From Fidelibacterota bacterium (GTDB lineage Bacteria > Fidelibacterota > Fidelibacteria > Fidelibacterales > Fidelibacteraceae), in the NCBI GenBank assembly GCA_028718545.1, contig JAQULT010000013.1, forward strand, positions 1 through 41,915: a DNA stretch of 41,915 bases, read 5' to 3'. Positions within the stretch are counted from its first letter, which is position 1. Each line of letters begins with the position of its first letter. Shown piece by piece: positions 7,393 to 15,195 of this stretch. The translations under genes and the position numbers were made by a program. The notes beneath the pieces were generated by a model that made no database searches, was not told the DNA's origin, and was given only the letters and a program-made list of their open reading frames with translations.

Positions 7393-10300
7393 TTAACCGG
7401 GCATGGAATCCATATCGTTCAGAAATGTTCCCGTATAAAAAACCGAAAGGAATTTTTCGTCCGTTCGGGCATAGAGTTGCCGCTTGGAAACAAAACGGAT
7501 ATCAATATGATGTTTCGCAAGTATCTGTAGCAGCCTGCCGGCTGAGCGCTGCAGTCTTTCGCTTCCCGCCTGTGCAGAAAATAGAAGTTCCAGTTCACCG
7601 TCCCGGCGAACAAGGGCTTCAATATCAAAGTCTTTCAGCCAGACGGAAAGCCGGGCATCATTAAAAAGGTTCAGAGCCTCGGACGGCAGGCTTCCAAAAC
7701 GGTCCCGGCAGGTAAATTCGATACGGTCAATGGAAAGCAATGCCGCATGCAAGGCCGTTCCGCTGGAAAGGATGCCGCTAAGCTCACGGTAAAAAGCGAT
7801 GCGAATATCCCGTTCCGCAATATAATGTTCCGGCAGATAGGCGGAATGCTCCAGCCGGATATCGGTACTCTCGCGCCCGGCACTTTCGGGATCTTTGGCT
7901 TTTTGCACCTCTTCTTCGAACATACGGTTCAAATAGGCATAACCAAGGCGGTTCAAATGCCCGCTTTGCTCAACCCCGAAAAGATCCCCTGCTCCGCGTA
8001 TTTCAAGATCACGCATAGCAATGTGGTACCCGGAGCCTAGATCGGTATAATATTCCAGCGTCTGCAGGCGTTTCATCGCCAGCGGCGAAAGCGACTTCCC
8101 CCGGGGAATTACCAGGTAGGCATAGGCTTTCTTATAGGACCTTCCCACGCGTCCGCGGATCTGGTACAGCTGCGAAAGGCCGAAGCGATGCGCATTAATC
8201 ACGATCAGCGTGTTGGCATTCGGAATGTCGATACCGGATTCAATAATGGTGGTCGTGATCAAAATGTCAAATTCATGATGGTAGAAATCCAGCATCGTTC
8301 TTTCAAGCTCCGCTCCCGGCAACTGCCCATGTGCATAACGAACGCCGTGGGCAGGGAACATCTCGGCGACAGTTTTCTGAAGCGCCGGGAGTTCTCCGAT
8401 ATGATTGTTCAGGATGAAAACCTGGCCGTTTCGGTCCAGCTCCCGCTCGATGGCGGACTTGATATCGGTATTGTTCCAGTAAAGGATGCGCGTCACGATC
8501 GGAAGCCGTTCCTGTGGCGGAGTCTCGATCTTACTGATGTCCCGCAAGCCGGCAAGCGCAAGCTGAAGTGTGCGCGGAATCGGAGTTGCGCTGAGCGTAA
8601 TGACATCTACGCGCCGCTTCAAATGCCGGATCTTCTCTTTATGATTGACGCCAAAGCGGTGCTCTTCGTCCACGATTAATAATCCTAAATCCTTAAAATA
8701 CAATATATTAGATAATAATTTGTGGGTTCCGATCACAATATCGGTCTTTCCCGCGCGCATAGCTTCCTGCAGGGCGCCTAATTTTCGACCGCCCACAAAG
8801 CGGCTCAGACTGTCGACGCGGATCCCGTAGGAAGCCAGGCGCCTGCGGAAGCTTTCTTCATGTTGAAAACACAGCAGAGTCGTGGGGACCAAAACAGCCA
8901 CCTGTTTGCCGGAATATATCGCCTTAAAGGCGGCACGGATAGCCACTTCTGTTTTTCCAAAGCCCACGTCTCCGCAGACAAGCCGGTCCATGATGGCCGG
9001 TTTTTCCATATCCCGACGGATATCTTCAATCGTCCGCAGCTGGTCCGGAGTCTCTTCGTAGGGGAAATCCACCTCCAGACGCCGGGCATCGGGAGTATCT
9101 TTATCAAAAGCGAACCCCGGCAATGTCTTGCGGTCGGCGTAAAGCGATACAAGGTCCACTGCAGCTTTCCGCACATAGCGCCGGGAATGTTGTTTTGCCT
9201 GTTCCCAAAGCGGGGATCCGATACGGTCAAGCTTCGGGGATTTTCCGGTATCGCCGCTGTAGCGGAATATCTTATTCATATGCCGGATCGGCACATAGAT
9301 CTTGTCCTTGTTCTGGTATTCAACGACCATTGCCTCCTGTTCAACGCCGCGGAATTCCAGCATTTCGATACCGCGGTAGATCCCGATCCCATGGTCGACA
9401 TGTACGACCGCATCCCCGTAGCGCAGGGGATCCGCAGCCTCAGCACGGACGGCAAAGTCGGGGATAAAACGTTTATCCGGATTCCTGTAATGCTCTTTCT
9501 GAAAAATCTCACGGGCAGAAAGCAAAAGGAACTCCCCGCTGCGGTAGTGAAATCCGAAACGGAGGTTGGCATTAACATACCCGGCATCGTCACCAAGAAA
9601 AGCACGAATGCTCTCCCGCAGAAGTTCATGTTCGGAAAAGACAAAGACCCGGCGATTCTGTGATTTAACTTCATTCCAGAAATGCGGATCACGGGAATCC
9701 TGCGGCGGCAGGGTGTTCAGGATCGGGACATCCAGATCGGCATACACAAGTCCCGGATCAAAGGTCCACTGTTTAAAGGGAAGCCCCGGGTCTGCTGCAG
9801 GATCCTTTCCGCGTTTGCGCAGGTCCGCGATCCGTATCAGGAGAGTATTATCCGGAAGAATATGCCGGATCTCTGATTTTTTATCAGCAGCATAAGAGGC
9901 CGGACGGATCAGGGCTTCGGCACAGGTCTCAAAACTGATCTGATCATGCGGATTAAAGCGCCGCAGCGACTCGATGGAATCTCCGAAGAATTCCAGGCGG
10001 AAAGGATAAGTCTCGCCAAAAGCGTAAATATCCACAATACCGCCGCGCACGGCAAAATCTCCGCAAAACTCCACACTATCGTTACGAAGGTATCCCATCT
10101 CACCCAGGCGTTTCAGCAGATCCGCAAAAGCGTGATCATCACCGGCATGCAGCCACAGACTGCCGGCCTCCAACGCATGCCGGTCCGCCACGGTCTGTGA
10201 AAAAACCGCTTCCGAACTGATTATTAATTCAAGGTCATTATTATACAGGTGCCGCAGAAAAAAATTCAAATGATTTTCCAGCAGAACGGGATTGTTCAGC

Positions 10301-10626
10301 ATGGGCGCGCCGGAAAAAAGGGGGATCCAGGCAGTCTTTTCGGGGTCAAAGAAAAGTGCCGCATCCGAATAAAAGGATTCGGCATCGGATTCATACTCAA
10401 AGAGCAACAGCGGAAGAAACCCCCTGCGTTTTGCCGCCGCGGCAAGGAAAAGCACGTAACTGTGATTTTGAGTGTTGAAGGTCAGCGCAGACCGGAAATC
10501 CATCAAACGGAATGCCTCGCCAAATTCCCGGCAGGATTCAAGACGTTCAAGAACACGCTCCGGCGTACAGGTTTCACGTGGAACATTTTTTGTTTCGTTC
10601 TGAAGCATGGCTGAAAAATACAACAT
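7393..10626 (-). CDS. mfd: Transcription-repair coupling factor Mfd
   Basis: This large DNA translocase removes RNA polymerase stalled at DNA damage and recruits UvrA. The order is as in Mfd: a UvrB-like N-terminal part, the CarD-like RNA-polymerase interaction domain (VHVDHGIGIYRGIE ... KIYVPIRHMNKIFRYSG), a RecG-like helicase core with Walker A GDVGFGKTE, a DEEHRFG box and SATPIPRTLQLAL, then the C-terminal Mfd module. The start is uncertain. ATG at 10626 or 10608 is likelier than the far GTG at 10692, and none has a clear ribosome site. With either ATG the product is about 1,070-1,080 residues, close to the family length. One parS-like site lies inside the 5' coding part, another just upstream. 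Confidence 0.96.
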   Translation of the reverse strand: MLYFSAMLQNETKNVPRETCTPERVLERLESCREFGEAFRLMDFRSALTFNTQNHSYVLFLAAAAKRRGFLPLLLFEYESDAESFYSDAALFFDPEKTAWIPLFSGAPMLNNPVLLENHLNFFLRHLYNNDLELIISSEAVFSQTVADRHALEAGSLWLHAGDDHAFADLLKRLGEMGYLRNDSVEFCGDFAVRGGIVDIYAFGETYPFRLEFFGDSIESLRRFNPHDQISFETCAEALIRPASYAADKKSEIRHILPDNTLLIRIADLRKRGKDPAADPGLPFKQWTFDPGLVYADLDVPILNTLPPQDSRDPHFWNEVKSQNRRVFVFSEHELLRESIRAFLGDDAGYVNANLRFGFHYRSGEFLLLSAREIFQKEHYRNPDKRFIPDFAVRAEAADPLRYGDAVVHVDHGIGIYRGIEMLEFRGVEQEAMVVEYQNKDKIYVPIRHMNKIFRYSGDTGKSPKLDRIGSPLWEQAKQHSRRYVRKAAVDLVSLYADRKTLPGFAFDKDTPDARRLEVDFPYEETPDQLRTIEDIRRDMEKPAIMDRLVCGDVGFGKTEVAIRAAFKAIYSGKQVAVLVPTTLLCFQHEESFRRRLASYGIRVDSLSRFVGGRKLGALQEAMRAGKTDIVIGTHKLLSNILYFKDLGLLIVDEEHRFGVNHKEKIRHLKRRVDVITLSATPIPRTLQLALAGLRDISKIETPPQERLPIVTRILYWNNTDIKSAIERELDRNGQVFILNNHIGELPALQKTVAEMFPAHGVRYAHGQLPGAELERTMLDFYHHEFDILITTTIIESGIDIPNANTLIVINAHRFGLSQLYQIRGRVGRSYKKAYAYLVIPRGKSLSPLAMKRLQTLEYYTDLGSGYHIAMRDLEIRGAGDLFGVEQSGHLNRLGYAYLNRMFEEEVQKAKDPESAGRESTDIRLEHSAYLPEHYIAERDIRIAFYRELSGILSSGTALHAALLSIDRIEFTCRDRFGSLPSEALNLFNDARLSVWLKDFDIEALVRRDGELELLFSAQAGSERLQRSAGRLLQILAKHHIDIRFVSKRQLYARTDEKFLSVFYTGTFLNDMDSMPG
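10570..10585. other. parS: parS-like centromere site 1
   Basis: The site GGTTTCACGTGGAACA matches 14 of 16 positions of the ParB-binding consensus TGTTTCACGTGAAACA on the opposite strand, including the central CACGTG. It lies inside the 5' coding part of mfd (codons for NVPRET). An identical 16-base copy lies 106 bases away. Confidence 0.8.
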
Positions 10627-10675
10627 CCGGAAAGCAGATGTAAAATGAATTGTGAAAAATAGCGGGGAATTTTCC

Positions 10676-10691
10676 GGTTTCACGTGGAACA
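10676..10691. other. parS: parS-like centromere site 2
   Basis: This is an exact repeat of the 16-base site at 10570. It lies between mfd and the dapF promoter, only 11 bases before the -35 element, so ParB bound here could touch transcription of dapF as well as chromosome segregation. Chromosomal parS sites normally cluster near the replication origin. Confidence 0.8.
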
Positions 10692-10702
10692 CTTTTTGGT
10701 AT

Positions 10703-10731
10703 TTGTAATTATGCGAGGGACTTCCTATATT
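10703..10731 (+). promoter_or_regulatory. Promoter of the dapF operon
   Basis: TTGTAA (10703-10708) and TATATT (10726-10731) are separated by exactly 17 bases, a good sigma-70-type promoter. Transcription would start near 10738, about 30 bases before the dapF ATG. Confidence 0.6.
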
Positions 10732-10768
10732 TTCCCGGATATCACAAAAGTGTCGACCCGGAGGATGT

Positions 10769-11557
10769 ATGCGAATTGCTTTTTCTAAATATCATGGAGC
10801 CGGGAATGATTTTATCCTGATTGAGGATATCCGGGAGCGCTTTCCCGAAAAGGACGCGTTCCTGATCGCCAGGCTTTGTGACCGCCATACCGGTATCGGC
10901 GCGGACGGACTGATGCTGTTACGCAATTCTGATCGATCCGACTTTTCCATGCTTTACTTCAATTCGGACGGATACCCCGGGACTATGTGCGGGAACGGAG
11001 GGCGCTGTATTCTTGCTTTTGCCCGGGATTGCGGACTTATCCGGGGGGGCGGACCTTTTGTCTTCGCGGCGGCGGACGGCTTGCACCGTGCCGTTTTCCT
11101 CGAAAAAGACCGGGTACGCCTGAAAATGCGCGATGTGGATAACATACGCGAACAACTCGGCGGATACCGCATAGATACAGGATCAATTCACCATGTGGAA
11201 TATGTGGATAAGCTTGTGGATATTGATGTGGAGGGACGCGGAAAGGCGATTCGCCGGGATCCGGCCTATGCGGCAGACGGTGGCTGTAATGTGAATTTTG
11301 TTGAATGCCTTCGCAATGACAGTATCGCCATTCGAACCTATGAGCGGGGGGTTGAGGCGGAAACACTTGCTTGCGGTACGGGATCTGTGGCGACCGCAAT
11401 GGCACAGCACTACCGCGGCAGCCCGGAACAACGCTATACGATCCGTGCGCGTGGCGGAGAGCTCAGTGTAGATTTCCAATTTTTGGACGGCGTTTATCGT
11501 GAAGTCCATCTGGAAGGACCGGTAAATTTTGTTTTCCGGGGAGATATTGAAATATGA
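10769..11557 (+). CDS. dapF: Diaminopimelate epimerase
   Basis: The 262-residue cytoplasmic enzyme interconverts LL- and meso-diaminopimelate, the last racemisation before lysine and the source of meso-DAP for peptidoglycan. Both catalytic cysteines are present: Cys74 in MCGNGGRC and Cys202 in ETLACGTGSVA. The N-terminal KYHGAGNDF motif and TGIGADGLML are also typical. A GGAGG ribosome site precedes the ATG. The stop overlaps the start of the next gene (ATGA), so the two are translationally coupled. The coding sequence contains two perfect DnaA boxes and further near-matches between 11134 and 11223, partly explained by repeated Val-Asp codons. Confidence 0.96.
   Translation: MRIAFSKYHGAGNDFILIEDIRERFPEKDAFLIARLCDRHTGIGADGLMLLRNSDRSDFSMLYFNSDGYPGTMCGNGGRCILAFARDCGLIRGGGPFVFAAADGLHRAVFLEKDRVRLKMRDVDNIREQLGGYRIDTGSIHHVEYVDKLVDIDVEGRGKAIRRDPAYAADGGCNVNFVECLRNDSIAIRTYERGVEAETLACGTGSVATAMAQHYRGSPEQRYTIRARGGELSVDFQFLDGVYREVHLEGPVNFVFRGDIEI
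11134..11223. other. Cluster of DnaA boxes inside dapF
   Basis: Perfect TGTGGATAA boxes are at 11134-11142 and 11203-11211. TGTGGATAT (8/9) is at 11215-11223 and TGTGGAATA (7/9) at 11194-11202. All have the same orientation, and the last three are nearly head to tail. The codons for Val-Asp-(Asn/Lys) create part of the pattern, so it could be chance. It could also act as a DnaA-titrating or accessory origin element about 0.5 kb from the parS pair. Confidence 0.4.
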
Positions 11558-14526
11558 GCGAATTCAATATCACGGAGTTTTATAACAAATTCAAGTACGG
11601 CGAGGATATTTTTCGCAAACTGATGCGTTTCCGGGTTAAGCGCATCTTGCTGATATCAACATTTTATGATGCTTTTGTATTTGAGCACGACGCCCTGCTT
11701 GGTGAACAGGTGCTGGTAGAATACATGGAACTTAACCTCTCCTCCCCTCCAGAGATCGAAGCCGTACCCACCGGAGAAGAGGCGCTAAAACAATTAAATA
11801 CAGAGAGTTATGACTTAATTATTACAACCCTGCATACGGGAAAAGTAAGTCCTTTTGATGTGCTGAAAACCGTTCGGGAACAACATCCGGGCCTGCCGGT
11901 CATCCTTTTGCTGACGGCGCCTGCAGATCAGCGCATTGTTGAAGAACGCAGTGAAAACAGCAATTCCTTTGATGATATATTCCTTTGGAAAGGCGACGCG
12001 AGCCTCTTTCTTGCGATCATAAAATCCATTGAAGACAAAAAGAACGTTGCCCGGGATACCCATATCGGATTTGTCCGCGTGATTCTGCTGGTCGAAGACT
12101 CCCCCCGCTTTTATTCGATGTTTATGCCCCTGCTTTATGAAGAGATCATGAAACAGACCCAGCACCTGATCATCGAGGAATTGAACGAGCGCGAAAAGCG
12201 CTTTCGCATGAGAGCGCGCCCCAAGCTGCTATTGGCGAAGAATTATGAGGAAGCGAGAGCGATATACGAGACCTACAAGAACGATTTGATCGCGGTGTTC
12301 TCGGATATGCGTTTTAAACGCGGAGCCAAAGAAGACAAAGAAGCCGGACTGCACCTTCTGCGTTCTTTTCGAAACGAAGGCAGCGATATCGCTTCGGTCA
12401 TTATGTCCTCCGATCCCGACAACGCCGCCAAGGCAAATGAAGAGAATTTTGCTTTTCTGTATAAACACAGCAGACACCTTTTACATAAACTGCGTAACTA
12501 TATTACCGAAAACCTGGGATTTGGCGATTTTGTGTTTCGCGACAAACATGGAAATATCATTGATACCGCCAGCTATCTTGCTGAATTCGAGGATAAGCTG
12601 CAAAGCGTACCTCAGGAAAGCCTGGTCTATCATGCCAGCCGGAATCATTTTTCCGCCTGGCTGATGGCAAGGGGTGAAATTGAAATGGCACGCAGTATCC
12701 GAAAATTACAGCCCGCCGATTTCGAAAGCCCCGAAGCCATGCGCAGGCATTTGATCGATACCGTACTCTACATCCAGAACAAACGCAATAAAGGCGAGAT
12801 CATCAAATTCCACCGTTATTCACTCCCGGAAGAGAATGAGATCATTCTGCTCGCGGAAGGGTCCCTTGGCGGCAAGGGCCGTGGCCTGGCCTTTCTGAAC
12901 GCCCTTCTCACGCGCATGGATGCGGAGCGGCATTTTGACAATGTGAACATTCGCCTTCCCAATACGGCGGCGATCGGAACGCAGGAATATGAATATTTTA
13001 TTGAGCACAACCGCATCGATTCGCGCATCCAGGAGCATATGCAGGATGCGGAGATCGATCGCATCTTTATTTCCGGTGAATTTTCAGAGCAATTGAAATA
13101 CCGTCTTAAACACCTGCTTGAGCGCGTACATTATCCCCTTGCCGTCCGCTCTTCGTCCCTGCTGGAAGACAGCTACTCGCAGCCTTTTGCAGGAATTTAC
13201 CGGACCTATATGCTGCCGAACAACGATCCCGATCCCAAAATCCGGCAACAACAGCTTGAGGACGCCATCAAGCTTGTTTATGCATCGGTACACAGCACCG
13301 CAACCCAGCAATATATTGAACATATCGGGCATCAGATGGACGAAGAAAAAATGGCCGTGATCATACAGGAAGTCGTCGGCAGCCGGAACGATCATTACTA
13401 TTATCCTCACATCAGCGGAATAGCGCAATCCTATAATTTCTATCCTATCGGTGAACAACAGCATCATGACGGAATGGCATCCCTTGCAATCGGACTGGGA
13501 AAAATGGTGATCGAGGGTGGCAGTGTCTACCGTTTTTGTCCCGCTCAACCCAAAGTACCGCTGATGGCCCTTCAGGAAATGCTCTCCGCCACCCAGCGCG
13601 ACTTTTATGCCCTTGATCTTGAAAGCACGCAAATAGCCCTGTACGGGCAGGAATCAAGCACGCTGGTACGCCTTCCGCTGTCCGAGGCGGAAGCACACAG
13701 GCGCCTTCAGCACCTCGTTTCGGTTTTTGATTATGAAAACAACCGGCTCTGGCCGGGGCTCGCGCATAAAGGCCCCCGCATTGTTACCTTTGAAAATATC
13801 CTCAAGTACAATAAATATCCGCTCGCCAGCATCATCGCTAAATTGCTGAACATCGGGGAGGCGGCCATGGGAATGCCGGTGGAGATCGAATTTGCCGTCG
13901 ACCTGGATCGCCGTGCGAATGAAGACTGTCTGCCAACCTTTTATTTACTGCAGATCCGGCCTCTGGCCATTCTAACCAGCAATACCCGCGTAGAACGCGG
14001 AGATCATCCCGGGGAGAATATTATTCTCTATACGGAAAAAGGCATGGGTAACGGTGAGATTGTGGGTATTCACGATATCGTCTGGTGTCCGCCGGAGGTT
14101 TTTAATCCCATGGAAACACTGGAAATGCGCAGTGAGCTGGAAGAAATAAACCGCGAAATGAAAGCCGCCGGGCGCAACTATATCCTCATCGGACCGGGAA
14201 GATGGGGCTCCCAGGACCGCTTTCTCGGAGTCCCCGTTCAGTTCGGACAGATAAGCCAGGCGAAAGTGATCGTTGAGACAAATATGGCCAATTATCAGAT
14301 CACCCCCTCCCAGGGGACCCATTTTTTTCACAATGTGGTTGCCATGCAGATCGGATATTTTTCGATCTTGAAAAACAGCCGAGGCAGTGATTATCTGAAT
14401 GAGAAATTTCTGAATGAATCCGGCAAACAAGGCAAACGGCGTTATTTCCGCGTGATTCGCAGCAAGCGCGCCCTGCTGGTTAAAATGGACGGGATTAGCG
14501 GGAAAGCGATAGTTTACCGGGAATAA
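11554..14526 (+). CDS. Double receiver domain / PEP-pyruvate-binding (PPDK-N) fusion protein
   Basis: The 990-residue protein starts with two response-regulator receiver-like domains. The first (about 27-160) is degenerate: Thr92 stands where the phosphoacceptor Asp should be, though Lys146 remains. The second (about 174-315) looks functional, with Glu181/Asp182, Asp251, Ser285 and Lys304. A helical linker follows, then the ATP-grasp PPDK/PEP-synthase N-terminal domain, with EGSLGGKGRGLAFL at about 435-448 and AVRSSSLLEDSYSQPFAGIY further on. I do not see the swivelling phosphohistidine domain or the PEP-binding barrel, so it is not a full PEP synthase. It probably transfers or senses nucleotide phosphate under signal control. 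It is coupled to dapF by an ATGA overlap. Partner and substrate are unknown. Confidence 0.85.
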   Translation: MSEFNITEFYNKFKYGEDIFRKLMRFRVKRILLISTFYDAFVFEHDALLGEQVLVEYMELNLSSPPEIEAVPTGEEALKQLNTESYDLIITTLHTGKVSPFDVLKTVREQHPGLPVILLLTAPADQRIVEERSENSNSFDDIFLWKGDASLFLAIIKSIEDKKNVARDTHIGFVRVILLVEDSPRFYSMFMPLLYEEIMKQTQHLIIEELNEREKRFRMRARPKLLLAKNYEEARAIYETYKNDLIAVFSDMRFKRGAKEDKEAGLHLLRSFRNEGSDIASVIMSSDPDNAAKANEENFAFLYKHSRHLLHKLRNYITENLGFGDFVFRDKHGNIIDTASYLAEFEDKLQSVPQESLVYHASRNHFSAWLMARGEIEMARSIRKLQPADFESPEAMRRHLIDTVLYIQNKRNKGEIIKFHRYSLPEENEIILLAEGSLGGKGRGLAFLNALLTRMDAERHFDNVNIRLPNTAAIGTQEYEYFIEHNRIDSRIQEHMQDAEIDRIFISGEFSEQLKYRLKHLLERVHYPLAVRSSSLLEDSYSQPFAGIYRTYMLPNNDPDPKIRQQQLEDAIKLVYASVHSTATQQYIEHIGHQMDEEKMAVIIQEVVGSRNDHYYYPHISGIAQSYNFYPIGEQQHHDGMASLAIGLGKMVIEGGSVYRFCPAQPKVPLMALQEMLSATQRDFYALDLESTQIALYGQESSTLVRLPLSEAEAHRRLQHLVSVFDYENNRLWPGLAHKGPRIVTFENILKYNKYPLASIIAKLLNIGEAAMGMPVEIEFAVDLDRRANEDCLPTFYLLQIRPLAILTSNTRVERGDHPGENIILYTEKGMGNGEIVGIHDIVWCPPEVFNPMETLEMRSELEEINREMKAAGRNYILIGPGRWGSQDRFLGVPVQFGQISQAKVIVETNMANYQITPSQGTHFFHNVVAMQIGYFSILKNSRGSDYLNEKFLNESGKQGKRRYFRVIRSKRALLVKMDGISGKAIVYRE

Positions 14527-14542
14527 AAAAGCAAACAAATAA

Positions 14543-14568
14543 AAAATGCCCCCATCAGGAGGCATTTT
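14543..14568. terminator. Bidirectional terminator
   Basis: AAAATGCC (14543-14550) pairs perfectly with GGCATTTT (14561-14568) around a 10-base loop, with A-runs on the left and T-rich sequence on the right. It lies between the convergent dapF operon and the RRM gene and can serve both. Confidence 0.8.
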
Positions 14569-14592
14569 ATTCACTCGGTCAATAGGATATAA

Positions 14593-14871
14593 TTACCATT
14601 TCTTCCGTGGTGCCATTCTGGGTTTGTCGGTTCTCGGACGCGCCAGATTGATCTTGAGGCTGCGGCCCTTGATCTCGGTTCCGTTTAATTCGTCAACGGC
14701 TTTTTGTCCGTCTTCATCATTGTCCATTTCGACGAAGCCAAAACCCTTGGAATTGCCGGTAACCTTGTCTTTGATCACGTTTGCGCTGGTGACGTTACCG
14801 AATTCGGCAAACAGCTGCCGGAGTTCTTCTTCCGAAAACTCGTAAGGCAGATTTCCCACATAAATGTTCAT
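14593..14871 (-). CDS. Small RRM-type RNA-binding protein
   Basis: This single RNA-recognition-motif protein of 92 residues has RNP2 (IYVGNL, residues 3-8) and RNP1 (KGFGFVEM, residues 42-49) intact, followed by a short basic tail (RPRTDKPRMAPRKKW). It binds single-stranded RNA. Bacterial relatives (for example cyanobacterial Rbp proteins) are often cold-induced. An upstream ATG at 14877 is possible, but the AAGGA ribosome site is placed better for the ATG at 14871. The predicted leader is about 140 bases long and contains a strong hairpin, which suggests post-transcriptional or temperature control. Monocistronic, closed by the terminator at 14543. Confidence 0.93.
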   Translation of the reverse strand: MNIYVGNLPYEFSEEELRQLFAEFGNVTSANVIKDKVTGNSKGFGFVEMDNDEDGQKAVDELNGTEIKGRSLKINLARPRTDKPRMAPRKKW

Positions 14872-14910
14872 ACTCATTCCTTGTGCTCTTGCGTTGAAGT
14901 CAATTCTGCC

Positions 14911-14942
14911 GTCAGATAATCAAACGCAACAACTTATCTGAC
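14911..14942 (-). promoter_or_regulatory. Leader hairpin / inverted repeat of the RRM gene
   Basis: GTCAGATAA (14911-14919) and TTATCTGAC (14934-14942) form a perfect 9-bp stem with a 14-base loop in the transcribed leader, about 40 bases before the start codon. No U-run follows, so it is not a terminator. It could be a cold-sensing RNA structure, an autoregulatory RNA target or a DNA operator. Confidence 0.5.
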
Positions 14943-15017
14943 AGCGTTTCGCCACTCGTGGCCGGAAAGTGTACCAGAGACTATGTTCATGTTACACATC
15001 TTATCCTTCTGAAGCGC

Positions 15018-15046
15018 AATCTAAAACATTGTTTTTTTAATAACAA
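15018..15046 (-). promoter_or_regulatory. Probable promoter of the RRM gene
   Basis: On the minus strand TTGTTA (15046-15041) and TAGATT (15023-15018) are 17 bases apart. The start would be near 15011, giving a leader of about 140 bases. The rest of 14943-15195 holds no gene I can support and only an AT-rich tract near 15030-15065. Confidence 0.45.
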
Positions 15047-15195
15047 GAAATACTTACAAAATTTACAGGGAACATAAACGGATGAATTTAGGGCTTTTAA
15101 GGCGAGATCTGTTCGGGTTGAGTAAAGATATCAACATCGGGGAGATCGTACAACAGCGGGAATTTACGGCCGTGGTTTTTTGGGGGAGATCCGGA

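Noticed and set aside
11554..14526. Full phosphoenolpyruvate synthase or pyruvate phosphate dikinase
   Set aside because: Only the N-terminal ATP-grasp part is seen. The phosphohistidine motif and the PEP-binding barrel are absent, and two receiver domains occupy the N-terminus.
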